Positions 1-8,419 of a stretch of 64,000 nucleotides of DNA are shown here, piece after piece. Where the stretch lies: the NCBI GenBank assembly GCA_902589345.1, contig CACISU010000001.1, positions 366,307 to 430,306 on the forward strand, given 5' to 3'. How positions within the stretch are numbered: the stretch's first letter is position 1; every line of letters starts with the position of its first letter. The notes beneath the pieces were generated by a model, which saw only the letters and a list, made by a program, of their open reading frames with translations, was not told where the DNA came from and did not search any database. Both the position numbers and the translations under genes were made by a program. Source of the stretch: an uncultured Pelagibacteraceae bacterium. Its GTDB lineage: Bacteria; Pseudomonadota; Alphaproteobacteria; Pelagibacterales; Pelagibacteraceae.

Positions 1-673
1 TAAAACCAATACTAAATGGTAGGTCTATTCCTAAAAAAAATCCAGATATTAAGAAACCAGTCGCACCAAACAAAGATATTAAAAAACCGATAGCTGCAGA
101 TGTACCAATACATTTTCCTATGGGATAACCAAAATACCTTAAAATAGGTACATTTATCATTGCGCCCGTAATACCAATAGGAGCTGAAATGAGCCCTGAG
201 ATTAGACCCAAAATCATTCTTTGATAGAATTTTACTTTTGATTTAATTATTTTTTTACTTTCTTGCAGAAGTAAAAGATATGCCCCAAAAAAAAATACAA
301 CTATTGTAAAAAAAAGTACTAAATTTTTAGTATTCATAAAAGATGCAAAAAAGGCTCCAAGAACTACTCCTACAATAACAAATTTTCCAAATGATTTAAC
401 AATTTCAAAATCAACAAGATTATTTTTTTTATGCATTAAGACTGATGAGGCTGATGTAAGAATTGTTATTGAAAAAGCTGTACCCACAGTTAAATGCATT
501 AAGTAATCATCGTCACTTATATTTAGAGTTCCAAAGATAAAAAATAAAAATGGAACTGAAATTAAACCACCGCCAATACCAAATAAACCTGCAAAAAAGC
601 CTGTGGCTGACGCTGCCAATATTATTAGTAATAAAAAATACCAATATTCATTTATGAGATTTAAAAAAGTCAA
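1..673 (-). CDS. TauE/SafE family sulfite/anion permease, partial (C-terminus outside window)
   Basis: Reading leftwards from a TTG codon at 673 gives an open frame to the window edge (about 224 residues). It holds hydrophobic helices and the family's glycine-rich turn (GLFGIGGG) near residue 35, with a second copy (SAPIGITGA) near residue 160. TauE/SafE (DUF81) proteins are inner-membrane carriers for sulfite, sulfoacetate or other organic anions. A stop codon lies four codons before the TTG, and AAGG a few bases upstream is a plausible ribosome site, so TTG is the likely start. It follows a paralogue by 15 bp and probably forms the end of the TRAP/dusA run. The substrate is unknown. Confidence 0.8.
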   Translation of the reverse strand, partial: MTFLNLINEYWYFLLLIILAASATGFFAGLFGIGGGLISVPFLFFIFGTLNISDDDYLMHLTVGTAFSITILTSASSVLMHKKNNLVDFEIVKSFGKFVIVGVVLGAFFASFMNTKNLVLFFTIVVFFFGAYLLLLQESKKIIKSKVKFYQRMILGLISGLISAPIGITGAMINVPILRYFGYPIGKCIGTSAAIGFLISLFGATGFLISGFFLGIDLPFSIGF

Positions 674-688
674 ATTTACCTTTTAGGT

Positions 689-1525
689 TTAGTTAATACT
701 TAAATATTCAAAAAATGATCTAATAGAAACCAATAGTAAAAAAAATCCAAATATTCTACTAAGTATTTTTTTATTAATTTTATAAACAGCTTTAGCACCA
801 ATTCTAGCCATTATCATAGTAACAGGAACAAAAATAATAAATCCTAATAAATTTACATAACCCAAGCTAAATGGTGAAATAACATTGTCAATTATTTTTC
901 CACTAAAAATCATTGTTAAAGTTCCAGTGATAGAAATTAAAAATCCTATTGCTGCTGCAGTTCCAATTGATTTTCTTATATCATATCCAAATGTTCTCAT
1001 AAATGGAACCATAAGTGAACCTCCACCAATTCCAAGAGGTACTGAGATAAAACCAATTAAAATACCGGATATACTTTTTTTAAGGTTTGATATTTTTTTA
1101 GGGGTTTCAACTAACTTTTCCCTAAGGAAAATAAAAAATAAACCTACAAAAAATGAAAATATTGCAAAAAATAAAACTAATGAAGGTGTTTTTAAATTAA
1201 CAGCTAAAAATGTTCCTGCAAAAACACCCAATATTATTAAAAAACCAAAAGTTTTTACTATTTTAAAATCAACAGCATCATATTCCATGTGTGTTTTTGT
1301 TGATATAATCGAGGTAGGTACAATAATTGCTAAAGAAGTTCCAACTGAAAGATGCATTCTAGTAACAAGATCAAAGTCCAGAACTGAAAATGCATAATAT
1401 AATGCTGGAACCATTACTATTCCTCCTCCTACACCCAATAGTCCAGCCATAAAACCAGCTACAGCTGCTGCTAAAGCTAAAACAGATAATAAATTTGTAA
1501 TTTCAGCTAAATTTAAATTTTCCAT
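689..1525 (-). CDS. TauE/SafE family sulfite/anion permease
   Basis: 278 residues, almost entirely transmembrane (about eight helices). Two glycine-rich repeats mark the family: AGLLGVGGG near residue 27 and PLGIGGGSL near residue 162, each followed by a MVP motif, showing the internal duplication of TauE/SafE carriers. The start codon shares one base with the dusA stop (TAATG), so the two genes are translationally linked. A second, shorter paralogue follows directly, giving a tandem pair. Members move sulfite, sulfoacetate, sulfolactate or other organic anions across the inner membrane; nothing in the sequence fixes the substrate, but sulfonate-related anions fit the taurine genes elsewhere in the window. 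Confidence 0.85.
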   Translation of the reverse strand: MENLNLAEITNLLSVLALAAAVAGFMAGLLGVGGGIVMVPALYYAFSVLDFDLVTRMHLSVGTSLAIIVPTSIISTKTHMEYDAVDFKIVKTFGFLIILGVFAGTFLAVNLKTPSLVLFFAIFSFFVGLFFIFLREKLVETPKKISNLKKSISGILIGFISVPLGIGGGSLMVPFMRTFGYDIRKSIGTAAAIGFLISITGTLTMIFSGKIIDNVISPFSLGYVNLLGFIIFVPVTMIMARIGAKAVYKINKKILSRIFGFFLLLVSIRSFFEYLSIN

Positions 1526-2529
1526 TACGGATTAGACTGATTTGCTTTTTCATTATTTTGCACAATCGTCATTATATGTTTTGCTTTCATAAAATCAGAA
1601 TCTTTAGCCATCATATTGTCACTTAAATATCTTTTCCATTCCTTAGATCCTACTTGACCATGGTATAGGCCAACAGTATGACGCATAATGTGATTAACTT
1701 TTGTTCCTAATTTTACCTCTTCTTCTAAATATTCTAATAATTTTTTTGCTATTGCTTCTCTCGTTGGAATTTCATTATTGTTAAATATATGTCTTTCTAT
1801 TTCTGTTAAAAAATAAGGATTTTGGTAAATCGCTCTACCAATCATAACTCCATCACATTTCTCCAAATGATCGCTTATTTCACTTACTTTAGTTATGCCT
1901 CCATTTATTATTATCTCTAGGTCAGGATTTTCTTTTTTAATTTGATAAACCATTTGATAATTAAGCTTAGGTATATTTAAATTTTGTTTAGGGGTAAGCC
2001 CTGTTAAAATAGCTTTACGAGCATGAAGAATAATGGTTTTACAACCAGTACTTTTTATTTTTTTAATAAAATTATTCAAATATTCAAAATCTTCAATATC
2101 GTCAAAACCAATTCTTGTTTTTGCAGTAACTGGAATTTTGCAAGAGTCTATCATTGAGCTTATACATTCAGCTACTAGGTCAGGTTCTTTCATTAAACAT
2201 GCTCCAAATGAGTTTTTTTGAACCTTTTTACTAGGACAGCCTAAATTTATATTTATTTCGTCATATCCAAAATCTTCTGCCATTCTTGATACTTCTGATA
2301 AATCTTGTTTGTCTGAACCCCCTACTTGCAAAGCAACTGGTTTTTCCTCAGGTCTAAATCCTAAAATTTTTTTTCTATCACCATGAATTGCTGATTTTGT
2401 AGCAATCATTTCACTATAAAGCATAACATTCTTGCTAATTAATCTTAAAAAATATCTGTCATGTCTATCTGTACAATCCATCATGGGAGCAACAGATATT
2501 TTTCTATTTATAATTTTTTTAGTATCCAA
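1525..2529 (-). CDS. dusA: tRNA-dihydrouridine(20/20a) synthase
   Basis: 334 residues of the FMN-dependent Dus family, which reduces uridine to dihydrouridine in the tRNA D-loop. The N-terminus (ISVAPMMDCTDRHDR) and the catalytic-cysteine segment NLGCPS (Cys98) match the DusA subfamily, and the DGVMIGRAIYQNP segment near residue 235 belongs to the FMN phosphate site. The only reasonable start is TTG at 2529, preceded by AAGGA lying inside the end of dctM. The gene overlaps dctM by 11 bp and the TauE/SafE gene by 1 bp, so a tRNA-modification enzyme sits inside a transport transcript. That context looks like streamlining and not a functional link. Confidence 0.93.
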   Translation of the reverse strand: MDTKKIINRKISVAPMMDCTDRHDRYFLRLISKNVMLYSEMIATKSAIHGDRKKILGFRPEEKPVALQVGGSDKQDLSEVSRMAEDFGYDEININLGCPSKKVQKNSFGACLMKEPDLVAECISSMIDSCKIPVTAKTRIGFDDIEDFEYLNNFIKKIKSTGCKTIILHARKAILTGLTPKQNLNIPKLNYQMVYQIKKENPDLEIIINGGITKVSEISDHLEKCDGVMIGRAIYQNPYFLTEIERHIFNNNEIPTREAIAKKLLEYLEEEVKLGTKVNHIMRHTVGLYHGQVGSKEWKRYLSDNMMAKDSDFMKAKHIMTIVQNNEKANQSNP

Positions 2530-3850
2530 GATCCTTGCCCATTATTTTATCAGGTAACCATGTTACTATTTCAGGAAATATACATAGTATAAGTATCGCA
2601 AATCCCATTATTATCATAAATGGAATTGATCCCTTTAAAATTTCCTTTAAGCTCACATCTGGAGTAATGCCTTTTATTATATAAAGATTAAGACCAACGG
2701 GAGGTGTAATTAAGCCAATTTCCATGTTTATAGTAAATACAATTGCAAACCAATAAGGATCAAATCCAAGAGTTGTTATGACTGGCAATAAAATTGCTGA
2801 AGTCATTACAATTACTGCCACTGGTGGTAAAAAGAAACCAGCTATTAAAAGAAAAATATTTATTAAAATAAATATTACCCATTTATTAGAACTTAACTCA
2901 ACCATGCTTTGTGCTAAAGACTGAGTTACGTAAAGTTGGGATAGAGTGAAAGCAAAAAGATAAGAGGCTGCAATAATAAACATTATCATTACACTTTCTT
3001 TCATTGAAACTTTAACAATATTCCATATTTTTTTTGGTTGATAAATTTTGTAAACAGCTGCTATCATTACAAAAACTAAAAATGCACCCACTCCTGAAGC
3101 TTCAGAAGGTGTAGCAACACCTCCATACAAAACATATAAAACTCCTGCTATAATAGCTAGAAACGGTAAAATTCTTGGAAGAACCTCAAGTTTTTCTTTT
3201 AAAGTTGGTGGCTTTTTATTTTTTAAAGCTTTAGCAGCGTTTTTATCAATATAATAACTGTGTATGAGAGCCCATATTGCAAACATACCTGCAAGCATAA
3301 AACCTGGAATTAATCCACATAAAAATAATCTCCCGATAGAGGTACCGGTCGCAATACCGTAGACTATTAAAACAATACTTGGAGGTATCAATACACCTAG
3401 TGTACCGCCTGCTGCTATTGTTCCCGTTGCAATTTGGTCTGAGTAACCTCTTTTTCTCATTTCTGGTATTCCCATAGTTCCTATTGCAGCACAGGTTGCG
3501 GGACTTGAGCCACTAAGTGCAGCAAAAATTGAACAAGCTCCAATATTAGAAATTACTAAACCCCCAGGTATCCTCCATAACCATCGGTCTAATCCTGTAT
3601 AAAGATCTTTACCTGCTGGAGAATTTGCAACAGCCATACCCATCAGTATGAACATGGGAATAGATAAAAGTACAAAAGAGTTTAAACCTGCATAAAATGT
3701 TTCTGCAAAAACATCCAACATTTGAAAACCTTCAAACGCTACCAATAAAGCAATGGATACAAAACATAAACCAAACGCAATAGGAATACCCGAAAAAAGA
3801 ACTAGTAATGTAAAAACAGCAACTATAATTGCAATTATTAGAGGGTCCAT
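2519..3850 (-). CDS. dctM: TRAP transporter large permease (DctM)
   Basis: 443 residues with about twelve hydrophobic helices, the length expected for DctM, the channel-forming subunit of tripartite ATP-independent periplasmic (TRAP) transporters that use the sodium gradient. Recognisable stretches include GGTLGVLIPPSIVLIVYG near residue 148 and the C-terminal GLITPPVGLNLYI near residue 375, both typical of the family. The start overlaps the dctQ stop by one base and the end overlaps dusA by 11 bp. Together with dctQ and dctP it forms a complete system. The substrate is probably a carboxylate, but that is family knowledge, not shown here. Confidence 0.93.
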   Translation of the reverse strand: MDPLIIAIIVAVFTLLVLFSGIPIAFGLCFVSIALLVAFEGFQMLDVFAETFYAGLNSFVLLSIPMFILMGMAVANSPAGKDLYTGLDRWLWRIPGGLVISNIGACSIFAALSGSSPATCAAIGTMGIPEMRKRGYSDQIATGTIAAGGTLGVLIPPSIVLIVYGIATGTSIGRLFLCGLIPGFMLAGMFAIWALIHSYYIDKNAAKALKNKKPPTLKEKLEVLPRILPFLAIIAGVLYVLYGGVATPSEASGVGAFLVFVMIAAVYKIYQPKKIWNIVKVSMKESVMIMFIIAASYLFAFTLSQLYVTQSLAQSMVELSSNKWVIFILINIFLLIAGFFLPPVAVIVMTSAILLPVITTLGFDPYWFAIVFTINMEIGLITPPVGLNLYIIKGITPDVSLKEILKGSIPFMIIMGFAILILCIFPEIVTWLPDKIMGKDLGY

Positions 3851-4344
3851 TAATTTAAATCACCCTCCTCTTTTAATTTTATTATTTCAGCTACATATTG
3901 GAGTATCATTAATAAAGCTCCAATCATCATAGAAGAATATGGTATCCATAAAGGAGGATCCCAAACTGTTCCTGTTGTATATTTTTTTACAAAAGCCTCT
4001 TCAACCATCAAGTAACCAAAGTAAAAAAGAATTAAAAAAAATATTAAACTTACAAAGGAAGTAAATATTTTTAATTTAATAATATTTTTTTTTGACAAAA
4101 AGTCGTATATCCACTCCATGCTTACATGTGCTTTTTCACTAAGAACATAAGCACTTCCAATAAAAGTTGATGCTACTAAAAGCATTGTAACCAATTCAGT
4201 TTGCCAGGTTATTGGTCTTTGAAAAAAATATCTTTCAAAAACTAGTTCAACTATAACTAAGATTGATAACATCAAAGCAATTACAGCAAATACACCGCAT
4301 GCATTCGATAATTTGTTACAAAACTTTAGATATTTTTTTTTCAT
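3850..4344 (-). CDS. dctQ: TRAP transporter small permease (DctQ)
   Basis: 164 residues with four predicted membrane helices. It has the usual DctQ pattern of a helix, a RPITWQTELV-type segment near residue 43, then a STFIGSAYVLSEKAHVSMEW stretch near residue 74. It is the membrane partner that sits between DctP and DctM. It starts right after a perfect hairpin and an eight-T run (on this strand), so its ribosome site (AGGGG) is part of the hairpin's 3' arm. Translation and transcription of dctQM are therefore probably lower than those of dctP. Confidence 0.9.
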   Translation of the reverse strand: MKKKYLKFCNKLSNACGVFAVIALMLSILVIVELVFERYFFQRPITWQTELVTMLLVASTFIGSAYVLSEKAHVSMEWIYDFLSKKNIIKLKIFTSFVSLIFFLILFYFGYLMVEEAFVKKYTTGTVWDPPLWIPYSSMMIGALLMILQYVAEIIKLKEEGDLN

Positions 4345-4350
4345 AAAAAA

Positions 4351-4379
4351 AACCCCTATTTATAAAATAAATAGGGGTT
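4351..4379 (-). terminator. Intercistronic hairpin with T-run between dctP and dctQ
   Basis: Perfect 12-bp inverted repeat (AACCCCTATTTA / TAAATAGGGGTT) with a 5-base loop. On the minus strand it is followed by eight T residues that run into the dctQ start at 4344. This is the layout of an intrinsic terminator, placed 14 bp after the dctP stop. Because dctQM lie downstream, it probably acts as a partial terminator or 3'-end stabiliser that keeps dctP mRNA abundant. The GGGG of the 3' arm is also the only candidate ribosome site for dctQ. Confidence 0.85.
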
Positions 4380-4393
4380 CTTTATATATTGTT

Positions 4394-5404
4394 TTATTTA
4401 ACTGCTAAAGCCATTTCCATAAGTTTATCACCACCTGGAACTTTCTCAGCAAATGCTTTGTGGGATGATTTTTTTGCAATCTCAACCCATGCTGCATGGT
4501 CTTTTGCGTCCATATATACTAATTTTACTCCTGCTGCTTTATAAGCGTCTTCAAATTTTTTATCTAAATTTTCAACCTGTGCAGTCATATATTTTTCAGC
4601 AACTTTACCAGCTTTCATTAAAGCATCTTGTTGTTTTGAATTAAGTTTATCGAAACTCATTTTTGACATCAAGATTGGCTCATACATGAACCATAATCCA
4701 AATTTTCCTGGAGGAGTTGCGCATTTTACTTGCTCATATATTTTGTAACTAACAAAACTTCCTGAACTTGTATTTGCACCTGTTAATACTCCTGTTTGTA
4801 AACCAGTATAGATTTCAGATGATGGCATACTTTGTATACCTGCTCCAGCCGCTTCTAGCATTTGGTTAAATGCTTTACCTGCAGCTCGCATTACTTGACC
4901 TTTTGCATCACTTGGGTTTTTGATACATTTTGTTTTTGAAGCAAAACCTCCACCTAGCCATGCATCTGACAATACAACAACACCAGCATCATTAATAATT
5001 TTTTTTATCTCTGTCATCATAGGTCCTTTATTAAACCTCAATGCATGATCATGGTTTTTAACTGTTCCCGGCATTAATGTTGCATCAAATTCTGGATGGA
5101 ATTTAGAAGCATAAGCTAATGGAAAAGCAGAAATATCCAACTGACCTGTTGTCATTGGTTTCCATTGTTCTTTTGGCTTATATAAAGATTTTGCTGGATA
5201 GATTCTTATATCTACTCCAACATTTGCTTTTTTCATTTCATCAGCGATTATTTGAACCATTTCATGTCTAGGATCATATGAACCATCTGCTCTTTGCGTT
5301 CCTGGCCATTGGTGACTAGCTTTTAAAGTTACTGCATACGCAGAACCTATCGTAGTTAACAAAAATACTAATGAAGTAAAGTATAGTGATATTTTTTTAA
5401 ACAT
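4394..5404 (-). CDS. dctP: TRAP transporter substrate-binding protein (DctP)
   Basis: 336 residues. A signal peptide (cleavage after SAYA, about residue 24) targets it to the periplasm, where it delivers substrate to DctQM. The fold shows in VTLKASHQWPGTQ after the signal, and the conserved carboxylate-binding arginine is likely Arg173 in the GQVMRAAGKA segment. A strong ribosome site, AAGGGG, lies at 5410-5415 and stands out in a genome where most genes have weak ones. First gene of the operon, divergent from a CoA transferase with a 90-bp shared promoter region. The ligand is unknown; organic acids are usual, and the adjacent CoA transferase would fit an acid that is activated to a CoA thioester. 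Confidence 0.92.
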   Translation of the reverse strand: MFKKISLYFTSLVFLLTTIGSAYAVTLKASHQWPGTQRADGSYDPRHEMVQIIADEMKKANVGVDIRIYPAKSLYKPKEQWKPMTTGQLDISAFPLAYASKFHPEFDATLMPGTVKNHDHALRFNKGPMMTEIKKIINDAGVVVLSDAWLGGGFASKTKCIKNPSDAKGQVMRAAGKAFNQMLEAAGAGIQSMPSSEIYTGLQTGVLTGANTSSGSFVSYKIYEQVKCATPPGKFGLWFMYEPILMSKMSFDKLNSKQQDALMKAGKVAEKYMTAQVENLDKKFEDAYKAAGVKLVYMDAKDHAAWVEIAKKSSHKAFAEKVPGGDKLMEMALAVK

Positions 5405-5494
5405 TTTTTCCCCTTCTTTAGTTATTAAAAAAAGTGTATTAAAGATAAGATATGAATAAGAGTCAAGACAAGATCAATTTTTTTAAATAAAACT

Positions 5495-6637
5495 ATGGAT
5501 GGACCATTAAAAAATTTACTAGTTATTGACCTTACTAGGGTTTTAGTGGGTCCATATTGCACAATGATTTTATCAGATCTTGGTGCAAGAGTAATTAAAA
5601 TCGAAGCTCCTGAAACTGGCGATGATTCAAGAAAATTTGGACCTTTTATAAAAGATTTTTCAGCTTATTTTATGTCATTAAATAGAGGAAAAGAAAGTAT
5701 AGCTTTAAATCTTAAAAATAATGAAGATAAAAAAATATTTGAAAAAATTCTTGCAAAAGCAGACATACTTGTTGAAAACTTTAAACCTGGAACTTTAGAA
5801 AAATGGGGATATGGCTGGAAAAATATTACTGAAAAATTTCCACGTCTTATCTATGCATCAGCATCTGGCTTTGGGCAAACTGGACCATTAAAAGAATTGC
5901 CTGCTTATGATATGGTAGTGCAAGGTATGGGAGGATTGATGAGTGTAACTGGTCACCCAAATTCAGAACCTACAAGAGTTGGTACTTCTATTGGCGACAT
6001 TACTGCTGGTTTGTTTACAGCAATTGGAATAAATGCAGCGTTATATGACAGAGAAAAGACAGGCAAAGGAATGTTTATTGATGTTGCTATGCTTGATTGC
6101 CAAATTGCAATCTTAGAAAATGCAATAGCAAGATACTTATCTAAAAATGAAATTCCTAAACCACTTGGTTCTAGACATCCTTCAATAGCACCTTTCGAAG
6201 CATTTAAAACTAAAGATAGTTATATAATTATTGCCGCTGGGAACGACAAACTATTTAATAATCTTTGTGAAGCTTTAAATTTAAATGAAATCACAAAAGA
6301 TGAAAAATTTAAATCAAATTCTTTAAGATGTGAAAATATGGATGAGTTAAAAAAAATTTTTGAGGAAAAACTAAAGTCAAAAAATACTTCTGATTGGATT
6401 ACAATATTTGAAAAATTAAAAATTCCATGTGGACCAATTTTTAATATTAAAGAAGCAGTGGAAAATCCACAAATAAAAGAAAGAAATATGATTGTTAAGG
6501 CATATCACGATATTATTGGAGAGTTTAAACTTTCTGGAAATCCTATTAAAATGTCTAATTATAAAGATGAAAAAACTAGAGGTAAAATTCCAAATTTAGA
6601 TGAGCATAGAGAAAAAATTTTAAAGGAATTTACTTAA
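5495..6637 (+). CDS. CaiB/BaiF (family III) CoA transferase
   Basis: 380 residues. Family III enzymes move CoA between carboxylic acids through an aspartyl intermediate. The N-terminal VIDLTRVLVGPYCTMILSDLGA signature, VENFKPG near residue 93, and RVGTSIGDITAG with the likely nucleophile Asp168 (counterpart of Asp169 in formyl-CoA transferase) are all present. Full length for the family. The gene diverges from dctP, so it may act on whatever the TRAP system imports. Donor and acceptor cannot be told from sequence; the family includes formyl-, succinyl-, mesaconyl- and carnitine-CoA transferases. Confidence 0.9.
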   Translation: MDGPLKNLLVIDLTRVLVGPYCTMILSDLGARVIKIEAPETGDDSRKFGPFIKDFSAYFMSLNRGKESIALNLKNNEDKKIFEKILAKADILVENFKPGTLEKWGYGWKNITEKFPRLIYASASGFGQTGPLKELPAYDMVVQGMGGLMSVTGHPNSEPTRVGTSIGDITAGLFTAIGINAALYDREKTGKGMFIDVAMLDCQIAILENAIARYLSKNEIPKPLGSRHPSIAPFEAFKTKDSYIIIAAGNDKLFNNLCEALNLNEITKDEKFKSNSLRCENMDELKKIFEEKLKSKNTSDWITIFEKLKIPCGPIFNIKEAVENPQIKERNMIVKAYHDIIGEFKLSGNPIKMSNYKDEKTRGKIPNLDEHREKILKEFT

Positions 6638-6641
6638 TTAT

Positions 6642-7160
6642 TTAATTATCTGAATTGTTTTCAGTATTTTCTTCTGAGGAAATTTCTTCCTCTTTTATTT
6701 GATCAAGAGATAAATCTCCTTCTTCTGTTTCCTGAGGTTCTGTAGCTACTAATTGATCTGAATCATTATTTAGATCCTTTAAATCATCTTTTTCAACCTG
6801 AATTTTTTCAGGGATCTTTCTTGCTCTTTTTGAAGGAAGAATTGGTACCCCACTTTTAGAAATTTCACCTTTGTAAAGATTTTCAAAATCATCACCAACT
6901 TCTTCATCTGTTTCACTAGTTTCATCAACTTGCTCAACGTGTTTTCTAAGCTTATATATTCCACTCTCAGTTAAATCCTCTACCTTAATTTTTTCCTCAG
7001 CAATTTCTCTTAGAGCAACAACTGTATTCTTGTCATTGTCTCTTTCCAAGTTTGGTTCTAAACCAGAATTTAATTGAGTAGCTCTTTCCTTTGCGACTAA
7101 AACTAGTTCATAAGGACTATCAACTTTATCGATGCAGTCTTCAACTGTTACTCTTGCCAT
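6642..7160 (-). CDS. rpoZ: DNA-directed RNA polymerase omega subunit, with long acidic tail
   Basis: 172 residues. The first 65 are a standard omega subunit ([20 protein letters not shown], then [11 protein letters not shown] and [11 protein letters not shown]), which helps assemble beta-prime into RNA polymerase. The remaining hundred residues are rich in Glu, Asp, Ser and Asn, with a short basic patch ([12 protein letters not shown]) near residue 115. Typical omega proteins are 80-130 residues, so the tail is long; acidic extensions do occur in alphaproteobacteria. Converges with the CoA transferase with a 4-bp gap and follows the MFS gene by 42 bp. In many bacteria rpoZ sits beside gmk or spoT, which are absent here. 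Confidence 0.92.
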   Translation of the reverse strand: MARVTVEDCIDKVDSPYELVLVAKERATQLNSGLEPNLERDNDKNTVVALREIAEEKIKVEDLTESGIYKLRKHVEQVDETSETDEEVGDDFENLYKGEISKSGVPILPSKRARKIPEKIQVEKDDLKDLNNDSDQLVATEPQETEEGDLSLDQIKEEEISSEENTENNSDN

Positions 7161-7202
7161 GCGTGCTGTTTATACTTTGAGTGTTACAAAATCAAGTTTT
7201 TT

Positions 7203-8411
7203 TTAAATTTTTACAGGATTAAGTTTGTTTCTAATAAATATAAGAAAAACGAGTGCTATAGATATATATATTGCAGAAATAGTTGCAATTTTTTCGATGG
7301 AAAAGCCCTTATCAATCAATATACCATAAAGAGCAGTTCCAAAGGCTGTTGAGAATACCATTAGGGCTGTTGTTAGAGCTTTTATAGATCCTATATATCT
7401 AACTCCATAAATTTCTGCCCAAGTAGATGATCCTAGAACATTGGCTAAACCGTTAGTAATACCTATTAAACCTAAAAATAAAAAAGATATGTTTGGATGA
7501 TTAAAAAAAATTATTACAATTGATGATAATAACAAAGGAATATTCATATAAATCAAAATTTTTCTACTTGTAAATTTATCGATCAACAAACCAGAAATAA
7601 ATAAAGTTATTACTGATAAAATTGAATATGCCATAAATGATTTAGCTATTACAAACGGTCCCCAACCTTTTGAACTTAAAATGAAAGATTGATAAACAAA
7701 TATACCAGTTGTTATCCACGGCATAGCTAGCATATTTGCGCCTAAAATATAAAATCTAAAATCTCTGATAACTTCAGATCTTTTCCAGCTTTTAATATTT
7801 TCTTTTTTTTTATTAGACCTATCCATTTTTTCTCGTGAATCAAAATTTAGTTTTTTTATTAAAGCAAAGGAAACTAGAGGTAAAAATAAAATTGTAATCA
7901 CTGAAATTGATATCCATATACTTCTCCAATCAACAAATGTTAAAAAATAAATTGTTAGAACGGGTAAAATAAATTCAGCAGATGATAGTCCAAACCATGC
8001 TGTGCTTAACGCCTTTCCCCTGGATTTTGTAAAGTATCTTGCAATTGTTGTAGTTGCTGTATGAGACATCATACCTTGTCCAGAAAATCTCATCAAAAGA
8101 ATTGCAAAAAATAAAAAAGTTATTGAAGAAATTTTTGAAAAGAAAAAACTAGAAAATGCTAATAAAACAATTACATAAAAAGCGAATTTTGAAATTCCGA
8201 TATCATCAATTTTTTTTCCAAACCAAATTAAAATAAAACTACTAAGTAAAGTCGCTGAGGCATAAATTGTGCCAAATTGTCCATGTGTTATCCCGAGAGT
8301 TTCTCTTATACTTGAATTAAACAAACCAAGAAAAAAACTCTGTCCAAAACTAGAAAAAAATGTAAATATAAATCCAAATATAATTACTTTTAAACTTAAA
8401 CTTTTAAACAT
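7203..8411 (-). CDS. Major facilitator superfamily permease
   Basis: 402 residues with about twelve membrane helices in two six-helix halves joined by a polar, lysine-rich loop near residues 190-210 (SREKMDRSNKKKENIK). WFGKKIDDIG near residue 63 and GLLIDKFTSRK near residue 275 are the cytoplasmic loop-2 and loop-8 MFS motifs. It resembles monocarboxylate or oxalate/formate antiporter-type carriers, but the substrate is not determined. Its start codon is only 8 bp from that of the divergent dehydrogenase at 8420, so each promoter must overlap the other gene's coding sequence. Confidence 0.85.
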   Translation of the reverse strand: MFKSLSLKVIIFGFIFTFFSSFGQSFFLGLFNSSIRETLGITHGQFGTIYASATLLSSFILIWFGKKIDDIGISKFAFYVIVLLAFSSFFFSKISSITFLFFAILLMRFSGQGMMSHTATTTIARYFTKSRGKALSTAWFGLSSAEFILPVLTIYFLTFVDWRSIWISISVITILFLPLVSFALIKKLNFDSREKMDRSNKKKENIKSWKRSEVIRDFRFYILGANMLAMPWITTGIFVYQSFILSSKGWGPFVIAKSFMAYSILSVITLFISGLLIDKFTSRKILIYMNIPLLLSSIVIIFFNHPNISFLFLGLIGITNGLANVLGSSTWAEIYGVRYIGSIKALTTALMVFSTAFGTALYGILIDKGFSIEKIATISAIYISIALVFLIFIRNKLNPVKI

Positions 8412-8419
8412 TTTAAAAT

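Noticed and set aside
885..1397. 170-residue plus-strand frame inside the TauE/SafE gene
   Set aside because: Antisense shadow of a membrane-protein gene; no recognisable motif.
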